From NCBI GenBank assembly GCA_025964685.1, contig JAOPYG010000161.1, positions 1 to 35,052 of the forward strand: 35,052 nucleotides of DNA. Reading direction: 5' to 3'. The DNA is from Actinoallomurus sp. Its GTDB lineage: Bacteria; Actinomycetota; Actinomycetes; Streptosporangiales; Streptosporangiaceae. The stretch's first letter is position 1, and every line of letters begins with the position of its first letter. The notes under the pieces were generated by a model that saw only the letters and a list, made by a program, of their open reading frames with translations, searched no databases and was not told where the DNA came from. The translations under genes were made by a program, and so were the position numbers. Shown one piece after another: positions 11,573-20,746 of this stretch.

Positions 11573-12631
11573 ATGGCTGGACAGGAAGATCTGCGTGCCG
11601 CCGCCGCGCGCGACAAGGACTTCGTCGGCGTGGACATCGGCGCGATGGCGCGGCTCATCCATCAGATGAGCGGTGCCTCCGACGCCATCTCCGCCTGGTT
11701 GCGCACCAACGGGGCGCTGCCGCCCGGCGTTCCGCGCACCGGTCTGCGCCAGGCGGCGGCGGTGCACACCTGGGCCGGTGGACAGTCCGGCATGCTCGCC
11801 CGGCGCCGCAATTACGCGATCACCCACCTCAGCCAGGGCGGCCACCCGATGCCGCATGTCAGCGCGGGCGGTCTCGGCCGCTCCCCACACCGCACGACGA
11901 CGGCGGCGGGAGCCGGCCGGCACGTCGGCAACTTCCCCGACGTGCATGCCGCGATGAAGGCCGGAGCCGCCGACGCGTCGGCCGTCCGTACGGCGGGCGA
12001 GGCCGGGCGGCCCGTGCCGGCGAAGGTCTGGCAGCGGCTGGCCGCCAACGCCGACGACCCGGACTACGCGCACGGCCTGTACGACCGGCTCGGCCCGGCC
12101 GGCACGGCGAGGCTGATCAAGGCCGCCACGGCGGACGACGACCACCTCAAGGCGGTCCGGACCTCGCTCGGCGTGGCCGGTCACCACATGACGATGAACG
12201 AGAGATGGCTGCGGGACATGCTCGACGCGGCCCGCCGCGACGGGGTGCGCGACGACGCGGTGCGCCTCCTGACCCACGCGGGCCTCGCCCACCGCACCAA
12301 GGTCGCGCTGGGTCATCTCGGCCTGACCGAGATGACGCACACACAGGCACCGCCACCGGAGCCACCGCGCCACCTCGTCCCGGCGCCGCGCCCACCCCAT
12401 GAGGCGCTGATCACGCCGGCGGCCGACGATCCGCACGCCGCCGTCGAGCTGTACTCCCGGCATCCGGAGACCGTCCACCGCGCGCTGACCGGCTGGCCGC
12501 ACGACGAGACGCTGGGCCGCCTGATCGACCACGCCACCAGCGCCGACGGCGCCGACCCCGGCGCCGTACGCGCCAACGCCGAACGCCTGGCCGGGTTCCG
12601 CGCCGCACAGTCTCCCGGAACCCCCGCGTGA
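11573..12631 (+). CDS. WXG-motif protein with long helical C-terminal region, function unknown
   Basis: A 352-residue protein I do not recognise by name. Residues ~18-88 look like a WXG100-type helical hairpin: VDIGAMARLIHQMSGASDAISAWL, then TWAGGQSGMLARRRNYA with the WXG turn at Trp67-Ala-Gly69. Residues ~120-255 are Ala-rich helices (MKAGAADASAVRTAGEAG, then VWQRLAANADDPDYAHGLYDRLGPAGTARLI). A Pro-rich linker (APPPEPPRHLVPAPRPP) leads to a short C-terminal helical segment. There is no signal peptide. SD GGAG at 11564-11567, 5 nt before the ATG. It is followed at 37 nt by a second WXG-type gene, so a secreted or type VII-secretion-associated partner pair is plausible. Confidence 0.7.
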   Translation: MAGQEDLRAAAARDKDFVGVDIGAMARLIHQMSGASDAISAWLRTNGALPPGVPRTGLRQAAAVHTWAGGQSGMLARRRNYAITHLSQGGHPMPHVSAGGLGRSPHRTTTAAGAGRHVGNFPDVHAAMKAGAADASAVRTAGEAGRPVPAKVWQRLAANADDPDYAHGLYDRLGPAGTARLIKAATADDDHLKAVRTSLGVAGHHMTMNERWLRDMLDAARRDGVRDDAVRLLTHAGLAHRTKVALGHLGLTEMTHTQAPPPEPPRHLVPAPRPPHEALITPAADDPHAAVELYSRHPETVHRALTGWPHDETLGRLIDHATSADGADPGAVRANAERLAGFRAAQSPGTPA

Positions 12632-12668
12632 ACCGGCCCGGGTCGAGCAACGCCAAGGCCGCACGCCG

Positions 12669-12986
12669 ATGAGCGCCTATCCTCCGTCGCCGGGCACACT
12701 GCGCTCGCCGTCCGACCCGCCGCCGCCCGGAGACACCCAGCGGCCGAACCCCGCGTACGCCGAGCTCTACCACGCCTACCAGCGGGCCTTCGACAGCGCG
12801 CCTACGCTGGAGAAGGCGCTCGACCCGCCCGTACGCTCGGCCGGCGAGGCGTGGGTGGGCCCCGCCGCCCGCTCCTGGCAAAGTGATCTCGAGACGCAAC
12901 GCGGCCGGCTGAAGCAGGCGGCGGCACAGATTCTGTGGGACATTTACGGCGCACTGTCGAAGGTTCCGCCGTACATCCCCAAGTGA
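12669..12986 (+). CDS. Small WXG100-like protein
   Basis: A 105-residue protein. The first ~28 residues are Pro/Ser-rich and disordered. The rest can form two helices (YAELYHAYQRAFDSAPTLEKAL and ARSWQSDLETQRGRLKQAAAQILWDIYGAL) around AGEAWVGPAARSW, with a WXG turn at Trp62-Val-Gly64. This is the layout of WXG100/ESAT-6-like type VII secretion substrates, though sequence similarity to named members is not evident. AAGG lies about 10 nt before the ATG. It is followed after 5 nt by a GNAT gene, so co-transcription is likely. No ESX ATPase (EccC) is in the window. Confidence 0.65.
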   Translation: MSAYPPSPGTLRSPSDPPPPGDTQRPNPAYAELYHAYQRAFDSAPTLEKALDPPVRSAGEAWVGPAARSWQSDLETQRGRLKQAAAQILWDIYGALSKVPPYIPK

Positions 12987-12991
12987 GGCAC

Positions 12992-13579
12992 GTGAGACCG
13001 GCATTCAGGGGCCGCCGCGAGGCGTCACCGCAGATCCGCGAGATCGACCGTCGCGGTTTCCTGCGGCGCCTCGACACGCTGCTGGCCACGTACGAAGCGG
13101 CGATGCTGCCGCCGCCGGGCCAGCTGCCGGGCCGGCACATGATCATGGAGCGCCACGCCGGCCACCCGGAGTTCCGTGCGTTCGTGGCCGAACGTTCACG
13201 CGCGGTAGTGGGCTTCGGCTATGGCTTCCGCGGCGAGTCGGGCCAGTGGTGGCACGACGTCGTACGCGGCCAGCTGGCCGAGACCGGCGGCATCGAGCAC
13301 GCCAGGCACTGGCTGGACGACGCCTGGGAGGTCGCCGAGCTGCACGTGCACCCGGCCGCCCAGGGTCGTGGCATGGGCCGCGCCCTGATCACCTCGCTGT
13401 GCGCCGACCGGCCCGAGCGCACGGTCGTGCTGTCGACGCTGGACGCCGAGACGCCGGCGCGCAACCTCTACCGCTCGCTCGGTCTGGTGGACCTGCTGAC
13501 GGCGTTCCGCTTTCCGGGCGGCGGGCCGCTCTACGCGGTCATGGGCGCCGTGCTGCCGCTGACCTCCAAGCGGGAGTAG
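12992..13579 (+). CDS. GNAT-family N-acetyltransferase
   Basis: A 195-residue acetyltransferase; the acceptor is unknown. The acetyl-CoA-binding motif A is [23 protein letters not shown] (Q-G-R-G-M-G), followed by [20 protein letters not shown], the usual motif B. The N-terminal ~65 residues are less conserved. The GTG start at 12992, 5 nt after the preceding stop and with GAGG just upstream, suggests coupling to the WXG-like gene; the frame is open further upstream but overlaps that gene. The 3' end overlaps the convergent metF gene by 49 nt on the opposite strand. Confidence 0.85.
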   Translation: MRPAFRGRREASPQIREIDRRGFLRRLDTLLATYEAAMLPPPGQLPGRHMIMERHAGHPEFRAFVAERSRAVVGFGYGFRGESGQWWHDVVRGQLAETGGIEHARHWLDDAWEVAELHVHPAAQGRGMGRALITSLCADRPERTVVLSTLDAETPARNLYRSLGLVDLLTAFRFPGGGPLYAVMGAVLPLTSKRE

Positions 13580-14442
13580 ACCTCGCTCGTCGCGGTCGAC
13601 TTGTTGAACGTGATGAAGTGGATGCCGGGCACGCCCTCGGCGAGCAGTCGGCGGCACAGGTCGGACGCCTGGTCGATGCCGAGCCGGCGCACCGCCTCGG
13701 GGTCGTCGCCGACCGCCGCGAACTGCGCCGCCAGCTCCGGCGGGAACGGCGCCCCGGAGAGCTGTTCGGAGCGCTCGATCGTGCTGAGCTGCGTCACCGG
13801 CATGATGCCCGGGATGATCGGCACGTCGCAGCCGAGCGCGGCGACGCGGTCGCGCAGCCGCAGGTAGTCCTCGGCGCGGAAGAACATCTGCGTGATCGCG
13901 TAGTCCGCCCCGGCCTGGCACTTGCGCACGAAGTGATGCGTGTCACTTTCGACGTCGGCCGAACGCGGGTGTTTGTACGGGAATGCCGCCACCCCGACGC
14001 TGAAGTCACCGGAGGACTTGATCAGCCGGACGACGTCCTCGGCGTACTCGACGCCCGCGGGGTGCCGCACCCACTCCCCCATCGGGTCGCCGGGCGGGTC
14101 GCCCCGCAGCGCCAGCAGGTCGCGTACGCCCACCGCCGCGAACCTGCCGATGAGCTGACGCAACTCGGCGATCGAGTGGTCGACGGCGGTGAAGTGCGCG
14201 ACCGGCGTCAGGGTCGTGTCGGTGGCGATCCGCTCGACGATGTCGACCGTGCGATCACGGGTGCCTCCGCCCGCGCCGTACGTCACGGACACGAAGGTCG
14301 GCCGCAGCACCTCCAGCCTGCGGATCGCCTGCCAGAGGTTGCGCGCCCCCTGCTCGGTCTTGGGCGGGAAGAACTCGAAGGAGAACGTCGTCTCCCCGGC
14401 GGCGAGGACTTCCCGGATGGTTCGGCGGCGCGCGGTCGTCAT
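13531..14442 (-). CDS. metF: Methylenetetrahydrofolate reductase
   Basis: Reduces 5,10-methylene-THF to 5-methyl-THF for methionine synthesis. It has 303 residues in a TIM-barrel flavoprotein fold. Seen: [20 protein letters not shown] with the catalytic-region Glu, [40 protein letters not shown] and [10 protein letters not shown]. All these motifs are in order and uninterrupted. The ATG at 14442 is 6 nt after a minus-strand TACCCT box with no SD, so the mRNA is probably leaderless. The promoter region is shared with the divergent prenyl synthase. The last 49 nt lie antisense to the GNAT gene. Confidence 0.95.
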   Translation of the reverse strand: MTTARRRTIREVLAAGETTFSFEFFPPKTEQGARNLWQAIRRLEVLRPTFVSVTYGAGGGTRDRTVDIVERIATDTTLTPVAHFTAVDHSIAELRQLIGRFAAVGVRDLLALRGDPPGDPMGEWVRHPAGVEYAEDVVRLIKSSGDFSVGVAAFPYKHPRSADVESDTHHFVRKCQAGADYAITQMFFRAEDYLRLRDRVAALGCDVPIIPGIMPVTQLSTIERSEQLSGAPFPPELAAQFAAVGDDPEAVRRLGIDQASDLCRRLLAEGVPGIHFITFNKSTATSEVYSRLEVSGSTAPMTA

Positions 14443-14448
14443 GCCCAC

Positions 14449-14483
14449 AGGGTAACGGGACCAGACGCACGGGCCACTAGTCT
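14449..14483. promoter_or_regulatory. Face-to-face -10 boxes of metF and the prenyl diphosphate synthase
   Basis: TACCCT on the minus strand (14454-14449) ends 6 nt before the metF ATG. TAGTCT on the plus strand (14478-14483) ends 6 nt before the GTG at 14490. Only 47 nt separate the two start codons, so the two promoters must overlap and polymerases probably compete. Confidence 0.55.
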
Positions 14484-14489
14484 CGATCT

Positions 14490-15551
14490 GTGGCCGTGAG
14501 TGGAGTGCGCAAACAGATCGATGAGGCGCTGTACGCCTTCGTGGACCGCCAGCGACCGTTGCTCGACGGGGTCTCGGACGATCTGTCACCACTGCTCGCC
14601 GCCCTCGACGCGCTGCTCTCCGGCGGCAAGCGCCTACGCCCCTTGTTCTGCTACTGGGGCTGGCGCGGCACGGGTGGCGAGGACCTGCCGGAGTTCTTCA
14701 ACGCCGCGGCCTCGCTGGAGCTGCTGCAGGCCGGCGCACTGATCCACGACGACGTGATGGACGGCAGCGACACCCGGCGTGGGCAGCCCGCCGCGCACCG
14801 GCGGTTCGAGGCGCTGCACGCCGAGTCCGGGTGGCGCGGCTCCGCGGAGGGCTTCGGCGCGGGCGCCGCGATCCTGCTCGGTGACGTGTGCCTGACCTGG
14901 TGTGACGAGATGTATCAGGGCAGTGGCCTGCCCGACCACGCGCTGCTGAACGGACGGCCCGTCTTCGACCAGATGCGCACCGAGGTGATGTGCGGCCAGT
15001 ACCTCGACCTCCTGGGCCAGGCGCGCGGATCGCGACCGGACGGCCACGCGATGGTGGAGGCCGCGCTGCGGATCGTGCGCTACAAGAGCGCCAAGTACAC
15101 GATCGAGCGGCCGTTGCAGCTCGGTGCCGCGCTGGCCGGGTCGGAGTCCGTGGAGGCGCTTTCGGCGTACGGGCTGCCGCTGGGCATCGCGTTCCAGCTG
15201 CGCGACGACGTTCTCGGCGTGTTCGGGGATCCGGCCGCGACCGGCAAGCCCGCGGGCGATGACCTGCGTGAGGGCAAGCGCACCGTGCTGATCGCGCTGG
15301 CCCTGGAGCGGGCGTCGGCGGCGCAGGCCGAGGCGGTGGAGAACCTCCTCGGCGACCCCGGGCTCAATACCGCCGGGGTGGAGCTGCTGCGCTCGGTGAT
15401 CGTGGAGACCGGTGGGCTGGACGCCTGCGAGGAGATGATCAGCCGGTACGCCGCGGACGCCTCCGCGGCGCTGGCGGCCGCCGACCTCACCGCCGAGGCG
15501 CGCGAGGCCCTTTCGGAACTCACCGTGGCCGCGACCGCACGCACCGTCTGA
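14490..15551 (+). CDS. (E)-polyprenyl diphosphate synthase (IdsA-type)
   Basis: Chain-elongating trans-prenyltransferase making a C15-C25-type isoprenyl diphosphate. It has 353 residues, all-alpha. The first Asp-rich motif DDVMD is at residues 87-91 ([15 protein letters not shown]). The second, DDVLGVFGD, is at 239-247. The substrate motif [13 protein letters not shown] is near 44-56. Small residues (Gly, Ala) a few positions before the first motif favour a longer product such as GGPP, but chain length cannot be fixed by eye. The GTG at 14490 follows TAGTCT by 6 nt with no SD, so the mRNA is likely leaderless. Next to metF, this mirrors the mycobacterial metF-like/idsA2 pair. Confidence 0.93.
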   Translation: MAVSGVRKQIDEALYAFVDRQRPLLDGVSDDLSPLLAALDALLSGGKRLRPLFCYWGWRGTGGEDLPEFFNAAASLELLQAGALIHDDVMDGSDTRRGQPAAHRRFEALHAESGWRGSAEGFGAGAAILLGDVCLTWCDEMYQGSGLPDHALLNGRPVFDQMRTEVMCGQYLDLLGQARGSRPDGHAMVEAALRIVRYKSAKYTIERPLQLGAALAGSESVEALSAYGLPLGIAFQLRDDVLGVFGDPAATGKPAGDDLREGKRTVLIALALERASAAQAEAVENLLGDPGLNTAGVELLRSVIVETGGLDACEEMISRYAADASAALAAADLTAEAREALSELTVAATARTV

Positions 15552-15557
15552 CGGACA

Positions 15558-15574
15558 ACGATCGATGCGATCGT
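15558..15574. repeat. 17-bp palindrome after the prenyl synthase gene
   Basis: ACGATCG-ATG-CGATCGT, seven base pairs around a 3-nt centre, 7 nt after the stop of the prenyl synthase gene. It could be an operator for the following small gene or a short terminator; nothing decides between them. Confidence 0.4.
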
Positions 15575-15615
15575 GATGGGCGTTCTCGGGACACGACGAT
15601 CTTGCCTGGTTAAGA

Positions 15616-15843
15616 ATGAGGCATGACCGACCAAAGTTCCGAATGAGCATGAATGTCAGCATGAGAGTGGACACCGGAGGACACAAACACGTCACCGAGC
15701 GTGAGCCGGTGCGCGTGCGCGTCAGCCCCCGCCCCGTCGCACGGCCGCCTCGCAGGCGCCGCAACCGTCAACTGATCATCGTGCTGACCCTGGTGATCAT
15801 GGCCGGCTTCCTGCTCGGCCTGGGTCTGCCGATCCATCAATGA
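15616..15843 (+). CDS. Small basic membrane protein, function unknown
   Basis: A 75-residue protein with a hydrophilic, strongly basic N-terminal part (ending PRPVARPPRRRRNRQ) and a single C-terminal membrane span (LIIVLTLVIMAGFLLGLGL). The Arg cluster before the span predicts a cytoplasmic N-terminus. Third codon positions are almost all G/C in the second half, which supports coding. The start is uncertain: in-frame ATGs lie at 15616, 15643, 15649 and 15661, and none has a good SD. I do not recognise the family. Confidence 0.55.
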   Translation: MRHDRPKFRMSMNVSMRVDTGGHKHVTEREPVRVRVSPRPVARPPRRRRNRQLIIVLTLVIMAGFLLGLGLPIHQ

Positions 15844-15867
15844 ACCGCTTGGAGCGACCGCGCGCCG

Positions 15868-16041
15868 CTACCAGTGCGGCGGGCGCTCCTCCAGCAGCCG
15901 GGCGTCTCCGTCCGGCTCGCGCCATTCGCCCCATCCGGTGTCTGAGTCGTCACGCGTCTGATCGGGCAGCACGTCCAGCTCGTCGTCGTCGGACAGCTCG
16001 ACGGGGCGCTCGTCGTCAGGATTGCCGATCATGAATGCCAT
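15868..16041 (-). CDS. Small acidic conserved-type protein
   Basis: A 57-residue acidic protein: ATG at 16041 (alternative ATG 16032), TAG at 15868. It reads MAFMIGNPDDERPVELSDDD..., continues LPDQTRDDSDTGWGEW, and ends LLEERPPHW. The pattern DQT-DD-D-GWG ... L-ERPPHW is one I associate with short actinobacterial proteins of unknown function; that link is from memory. Codon third positions are strongly G/C, and the minus-strand orientation matches thiE, which ends 45 nt upstream. No SD of note. Possibly the last gene of the thiE transcript. Confidence 0.65.
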   Translation of the reverse strand: MAFMIGNPDDERPVELSDDDELDVLPDQTRDDSDTGWGEWREPDGDARLLEERPPHW

Positions 16042-16086
16042 TGTCTCTCATCGGCGAGCGTCGCCCGGGTGAACCCGGGGTGAACT

Positions 16087-16752
16087 TCACTCGCGGGGGA
16101 GCCGGCGCGCCAGCGCGGCGGCGGCCGCGCGCGGGTCGTCCGCCTCGGTGATGGCGCGCACGACGACGATGCGCGTCGCCCCGGCGGCCAGCACCTGGTC
16201 GAGGTTGGCGGCGTCGATGCCGCCGATCGCGAACCACGGCCGGGTGAACCCGCGGCCGGCGGTGTACTCCAGCAGGCCGAGACCCGGCGCCGGCCGACCG
16301 GGCTTGGTCGGAGTCGGCCAGGTCGGCCCCGTGCAGAGGTAGTCGACTCCGGGCTCGGCCGCCGCGGCGGCGGCCTGCTCCGGCGAATGCGTCGACCGGC
16401 CGATGAGCATGTCCTCACCGACGACCGCGCGCGCCCGGCGTACGGGCAGGTCGTCCTGCCCGAGGTGGAGCACGTCGGCACGCACGGCGTGCGCGATGTC
16501 CGCGCGGTCGTTCACCGCGAGGAGCGCGCCGTGCCGCTCGCACGCGGCACGGAACACCTCAAGGTGCTCGAGCTCCCGGCGCGCCTCCAGGCCCTTCTGG
16601 CGAAGCTGGACGATGTCCACCCCGCCGGCCAGCGCCGCGTCGAGGAAGTCCTCCAGATCACCCTGGGCCTCGCGGGCGTCGGTACAGAGGTAGAGGCGAG
16701 CGCGGTGCAGCCGGGCACACAGGGTCACCGCCCGGTCAGTGGGAAGGCGCAC
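16087..16752 (-). CDS. thiE: Thiamine-phosphate synthase
   Basis: Joins HMP-pyrophosphate and thiazole-phosphate to thiamine phosphate. About 221 residues, TIM barrel. Family motifs in order: [74 protein letters not shown] and PWFAIGGID. The start is uncertain: GTG 16752 (or the adjacent TTG 16755) follows GGGAGGG by 8-11 nt, while a GTG at 16794 abuts the upstream stop but lacks an SD. It completes the thiamine set with thiO, thiS and thiG transcribed in the opposite direction, yet shows no riboswitch of its own. Confidence 0.93.
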   Translation of the reverse strand: MRLPTDRAVTLCARLHRARLYLCTDAREAQGDLEDFLDAALAGGVDIVQLRQKGLEARRELEHLEVFRAACERHGALLAVNDRADIAHAVRADVLHLGQDDLPVRRARAVVGEDMLIGRSTHSPEQAAAAAAEPGVDYLCTGPTWPTPTKPGRPAPGLGLLEYTAGRGFTRPWFAIGGIDAANLDQVLAAGATRIVVVRAITEADDPRAAAAALARRLPRE

Positions 16753-16795
16753 CAAGCCGCCACCCTCCCGTCCTGCCGGGCGGAACCGCCGCACA

Positions 16796-17173
16796 TCAAA
16801 GCGCGAGCGCCTGCGCGCGTCTGTTGATCTCCTTGACGCGGTGCTCGGTCAGCGCCTGCACCGGCGTGCCCGGCAGGGAGTCATCGGCGGTGAACAGCCA
16901 CCGCAGCGTTTCGACGCGGCGGAACCCGGCGTCCGCCAGAACGGTCAGCGTGCCGGGAAGGCCCTTGAGGGGCTGCCCGTCGTGGATGAACGCGGCGGGC
17001 ACGCTGAACCCGCTCTCGCGCTGCACCCCGAGCAGTTTGTGGTCACGGAGGAGTTGCTTGACCCTCTTGAGATCGATGCCGAGGCGCTCGGCCGTCTCAG
17101 GGATGGTGAGCCACTCGCCCACCAGTGCGTCGGTCTGTCGGTCGATCTCGATTTCGGCAACGGTGTGCGTCAC
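16796..17173 (-). CDS. Rv2175c-like winged-helix DNA-binding protein
   Basis: A 125-residue regulator resembling Mycobacterium tuberculosis Rv2175c, a DNA-binding protein phosphorylated by the kinase PknL. Seen: an N-terminal HTH ([32 protein letters not shown]) and the family C-terminal domain ([38 protein letters not shown] ... [24 protein letters not shown]). GTG at 17173 is the only reasonable start; no in-frame ATG/GTG lies just upstream. Thr residues at positions 2, 4 and 14 are candidate phosphosites by analogy with the N-terminal Thr of Rv2175c. A PASTA kinase gene sits 3.6 kb away in the same cluster. Confidence 0.85.
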   Translation of the reverse strand: MTHTVAEIEIDRQTDALVGEWLTIPETAERLGIDLKRVKQLLRDHKLLGVQRESGFSVPAAFIHDGQPLKGLPGTLTVLADAGFRRVETLRWLFTADDSLPGTPVQALTEHRVKEINRRAQALAL

Positions 17174-17243
17174 GCAAGCCTGCTTACCATCTTGGGCACC
17201 ATCTGAAACCTCAATTGTGGTCTCAACTGCGCAGAGTAAGGTA

Positions 17244-18413
17244 TCAGGCCCGTACGGTCGCCTTGACCGCCACGGCCGGGTCCGCGAGCAGCCCGGTGTC
17301 GACCACGGCACCGGCCGCGATGGCACGCCGCCCCTGAAGCAGGTCGCGCGGCCGGTCGACGGCCAGGATCGCGACGAGCCGGTCGCCGGACAGCCAGCAC
17401 ACGGTCCAGCCGCCCGCAGCGGGGTCGCCGCGCCAGAGCGTCGTGTCGGCGGCCGGGTGGTGGCCGGCGTACTGCACCATCCGGCCGAACTGCTCCGACC
17501 AGAAGTACGGCACCGGGTCGTATTCGCGCTCACCGCCGAGCAGGTTCGTGGCGGCGACGTCGGGCGCGTTCAGCGCGGTGTCCCAGTGCTCGACCCGCAG
17601 CCGCCGGCCGAACCTCGGCGACCACCACGCCGCGCAGTCGCCCACCGCGAAGACGCCCGTACGTGCCGTCCGCAGCCGCTCGTCGACGACGGCGCCGTTC
17701 TCCAGCACGACGCCCGAGCCCTCCAGCCACGAGGTCTCCGGCCGTACGCCGATGCCGGTCAGGACGACGTCGGCCTCGATGGAGCCGCCGCCCGCCAGGT
17801 CCAGCCCGCCGTGACCGACGGAGGCGACCTTGACGCCGTGGCGCAGCTCGACTCCCGCCTCGGCGTACCAGCCGGCGGTCCTGGACCCGACCTCGGCGCC
17901 GATGGCGCCCGCCAGCGGTGCGTCCGCGGCTTCGACGACCGTCACGCGGCATCCCGCCGCGGCCGCCGCCGTCGCGACCTCCGCGCCGATCCAGCCGGCG
18001 CCCACGATGACGAGACGGGCACCCGGCCGCAGCGCGGCACGGAGCGCGCGGGCGTCCTCGATGGTGCGCAGCACGTGCTGGGGGCCGTCACCGGGCAGCC
18101 GGATCGGGGTCGCGCCGGTCGCGATCACCAGTCCGTCGAAGCCGAGCGGCCCGGCCGTGGTCTCCAGGTCCTCGCCGAGGCCGGTCGCGCGGCGACCGAG
18201 CGACGGCTCGCAGCCGAGCGCGGCGAAGTCGGCGGCGACGGTCGTGTCCTCGGTCTCACCCCGGAGCACGGCCTTCGACAGCGGAGGACGGTCGTACGGC
18301 GCGTGCGGCTCGGCCGCCACCAGCGCGAGGCTTCCGGTGTGGCCCTGGGCGCGCAGCGCCTCGACGGTCCGCAGCCCGGCCAGGCCTCCGCCCACGACGA
18401 CCACCCGCTCCAT
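17244..18413 (-). CDS. FAD/NAD(P)-dependent oxidoreductase, ferredoxin-reductase type
   Basis: A 389-residue flavoprotein of the pyridine-nucleotide-disulphide/ferredoxin reductase fold. The FAD-binding GGGLAGLRTVEAL is at the N-terminus, PYDRPPLSK near residue 40, the second dinucleotide site is VIVGAGWIGAEVA, and the FAD-contact motif GVFAVGDCAAWW is near residue 265. There are no CxxC redox cysteines, so it is not a disulphide reductase. Partners (ferredoxin, P450 or thiamine enzyme) are unknown. The ATG at 18413 lies 7 nt after a minus-strand TAGGGT (18426-18421) with no SD, so the mRNA is probably leaderless. It is divergent from the TPP riboswitch and thiOSG. Confidence 0.9.
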   Translation of the reverse strand: MERVVVVGGGLAGLRTVEALRAQGHTGSLALVAAEPHAPYDRPPLSKAVLRGETEDTTVAADFAALGCEPSLGRRATGLGEDLETTAGPLGFDGLVIATGATPIRLPGDGPQHVLRTIEDARALRAALRPGARLVIVGAGWIGAEVATAAAAAGCRVTVVEAADAPLAGAIGAEVGSRTAGWYAEAGVELRHGVKVASVGHGGLDLAGGGSIEADVVLTGIGVRPETSWLEGSGVVLENGAVVDERLRTARTGVFAVGDCAAWWSPRFGRRLRVEHWDTALNAPDVAATNLLGGEREYDPVPYFWSEQFGRMVQYAGHHPAADTTLWRGDPAAGGWTVCWLSGDRLVAILAVDRPRDLLQGRRAIAAGAVVDTGLLADPAVAVKATVRA

Positions 18414-18420
18414 GGTCGCG

Positions 18421-18449
18421 ACCCTAGGCGACGCGTGAGGACGTAGGCT
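18421..18449. promoter_or_regulatory. Divergent -10 boxes between the FAD oxidoreductase and the thiamine riboswitch
   Basis: Minus strand TAGGGT (18426-18421) for the oxidoreductase. Plus strand TAGGCT (18444-18449) would start the riboswitch transcript near 18456. Confidence 0.5.
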
Positions 18450-18460
18450 AGGAGGGTCGA

Positions 18461-18550
18461 GCGCGGGAGTCCGGCGAACCGGGCTGAGAGGGCGGCAGAC
18501 GGGCCGCCGACCGCTGAACCTGATCCGGATCATGCCGGCGAAGGGAGCGC
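18461..18550 (+). promoter_or_regulatory. TPP riboswitch (THI element)
   Basis: It contains the hallmark aptamer strings GGGCTGAGAGGG (18481-18492) and CTGAACCTGATCCGGATCAT (18513-18532), followed by GCCGGCGAAGGGAG. The outer stem pairs GCGC at 18461-18464 with GCGC at 18547-18550. The SD for thiO (AGGGAG) is built into the 3' end of the aptamer, so TPP binding should block translation directly, the usual actinobacterial mode. Confidence 0.95.
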
Positions 18551-18554
18551 CAGA

Positions 18555-19684
18555 GTGGGTGCCGTGATCATCGTCGGCGGCGGCGTCATCGGCCTGGCGA
18601 CGGCGTGGCGCTCGCTCGAACGCGGCCTTCGCGTCACCGTCGCCGATCCCGGGCCCGCGAGCAAGGCCTCCCATGTCGCCGCCGGAATGCTCACCCCGGT
18701 CAGCGAGCTCTCCTACGGCGAAGAGGCGCTGCTGCGCCTCGGTCTCGCCTCACGGGAGCGGTACCCCTCGTTCGTCGCGGAGCTGGAAGAGGTCTCGGGC
18801 CGGCACACGGGCTTTCGCGACGACGGCACGCTTCAGGTCGCGCTCGACTCCGACGACCTCGCCGTCCTCGACGAGTTGCGCCGGTTCCAGGAGTCGCTCG
18901 GGATCCCCGCCCAGGCCCTCACCGGCCGCGAATGCCGCCGCCTGGAGCCGATGCTGGCGCCGTCCGTACGCGGGGGGCTCCTCGCGCCCGCGGACGGCTC
19001 CATCGACCCGCGGCGGCTGACGGCGGCGCTGCTGGCCGCCGTCGAGCGGCTCGGCGGCACGCTCGTGCGCGAACGCGCCACCGAGGTGCTCACCGAGGAC
19101 GGGCGCGCCACCGGCGTACGCCTGGAGGGCGGCGAAGCCCTGCACGCCGACCAGGTCGTCCTCGCCGCGGGCCCGTGGAGCCAGGACATCAAGGGCGTGC
19201 CCATGGGCGTGCTGCCGCCCGTACGGCCGGTCAAGGGCCAGGTCGTACGGCTGCGCGGCGACATGCCGTTCCTGGGCCGGAGCGTCCGGGGCCTCGTGCG
19301 CGGTTCGTCGGTGTACCTGGTGCCGAGGGCCGACGGCGAGGTCGTCGTGGGCGCCACGCAGGAGGAGATGGGGTTCGACACGCGGGTCACCGCCGGCGGC
19401 GTGTGGGAACTGCTCCGCGACGCCCGCGAGCTGCTGCCAGGCGTCACCGAGCTGGAGTTCATCGAGGTCAGCGCTGGTCTGCGGCCCGGCTCGCCGGACA
19501 ACGCTCCGGTGCTCGGCCCCAGCGCGCTGCCGGGTCTCCTGCTGGCCACGGGGCATTTTCGCAGCGGCGTCCTGCTCACCCCGGTGACCGCCGACGTCAT
19601 GGCCGAGCTGCTGGTGACCGGCGAGCCGCCCGAGGTCGCCCGGCCGTTCTCACCCGCACGGTTCGAAAGAGAGACGAGCAGAGG

Positions 19685-19688
<4 letters not shown>
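18555..19688 (+). CDS. thiO: Glycine oxidase ThiO
   Basis: FAD-dependent oxidation of glycine to dehydroglycine (imino-acetate) for the thiazole ring, replacing ThiH in aerobes. It has 377 residues, DAO fold. The N-terminal IIVGGGVIGLATAW is the FAD site, PASKASHVAAGMLTP follows, and the C-terminal FIEVSAGLRPGSPDNAPVLG and LLATGHFRSGVLLTP are typical of ThiO. The GTG at 18555 uses the SD inside the riboswitch. Its stop overlaps the thiS start (ATGA). Confidence 0.95.
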
Positions 19689-20667
<979 letters not shown>

Positions 20668-20669
20668 TC

Positions 20670-20689
20670 TCGATCCGGTCAAGGATCGA
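20670..20689 (+). terminator. Short hairpin after thiG
   Basis: TCGATCC (20670-20676) pairs with GGATCGA (20683-20689) across 6 nt, beginning 3 nt after the thiG stop, and is followed by a pyrimidine stretch (CTTTCC). A weak terminator candidate. Confidence 0.4.
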
Positions 20690-20733
20690 TGCTTTCCGCC
20701 GGACCGACGGCAAGTACCCCTTTCGAACACGAA

Positions 20734-20739
20734 TACACT
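20734..20739 (+). promoter_or_regulatory. -10 box for a leaderless kinase mRNA
   Basis: TACACT ends 7 nt before the ATG at 20747; no SD is present. Confidence 0.5.
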
Positions 20740-20746
20740 CACACCG

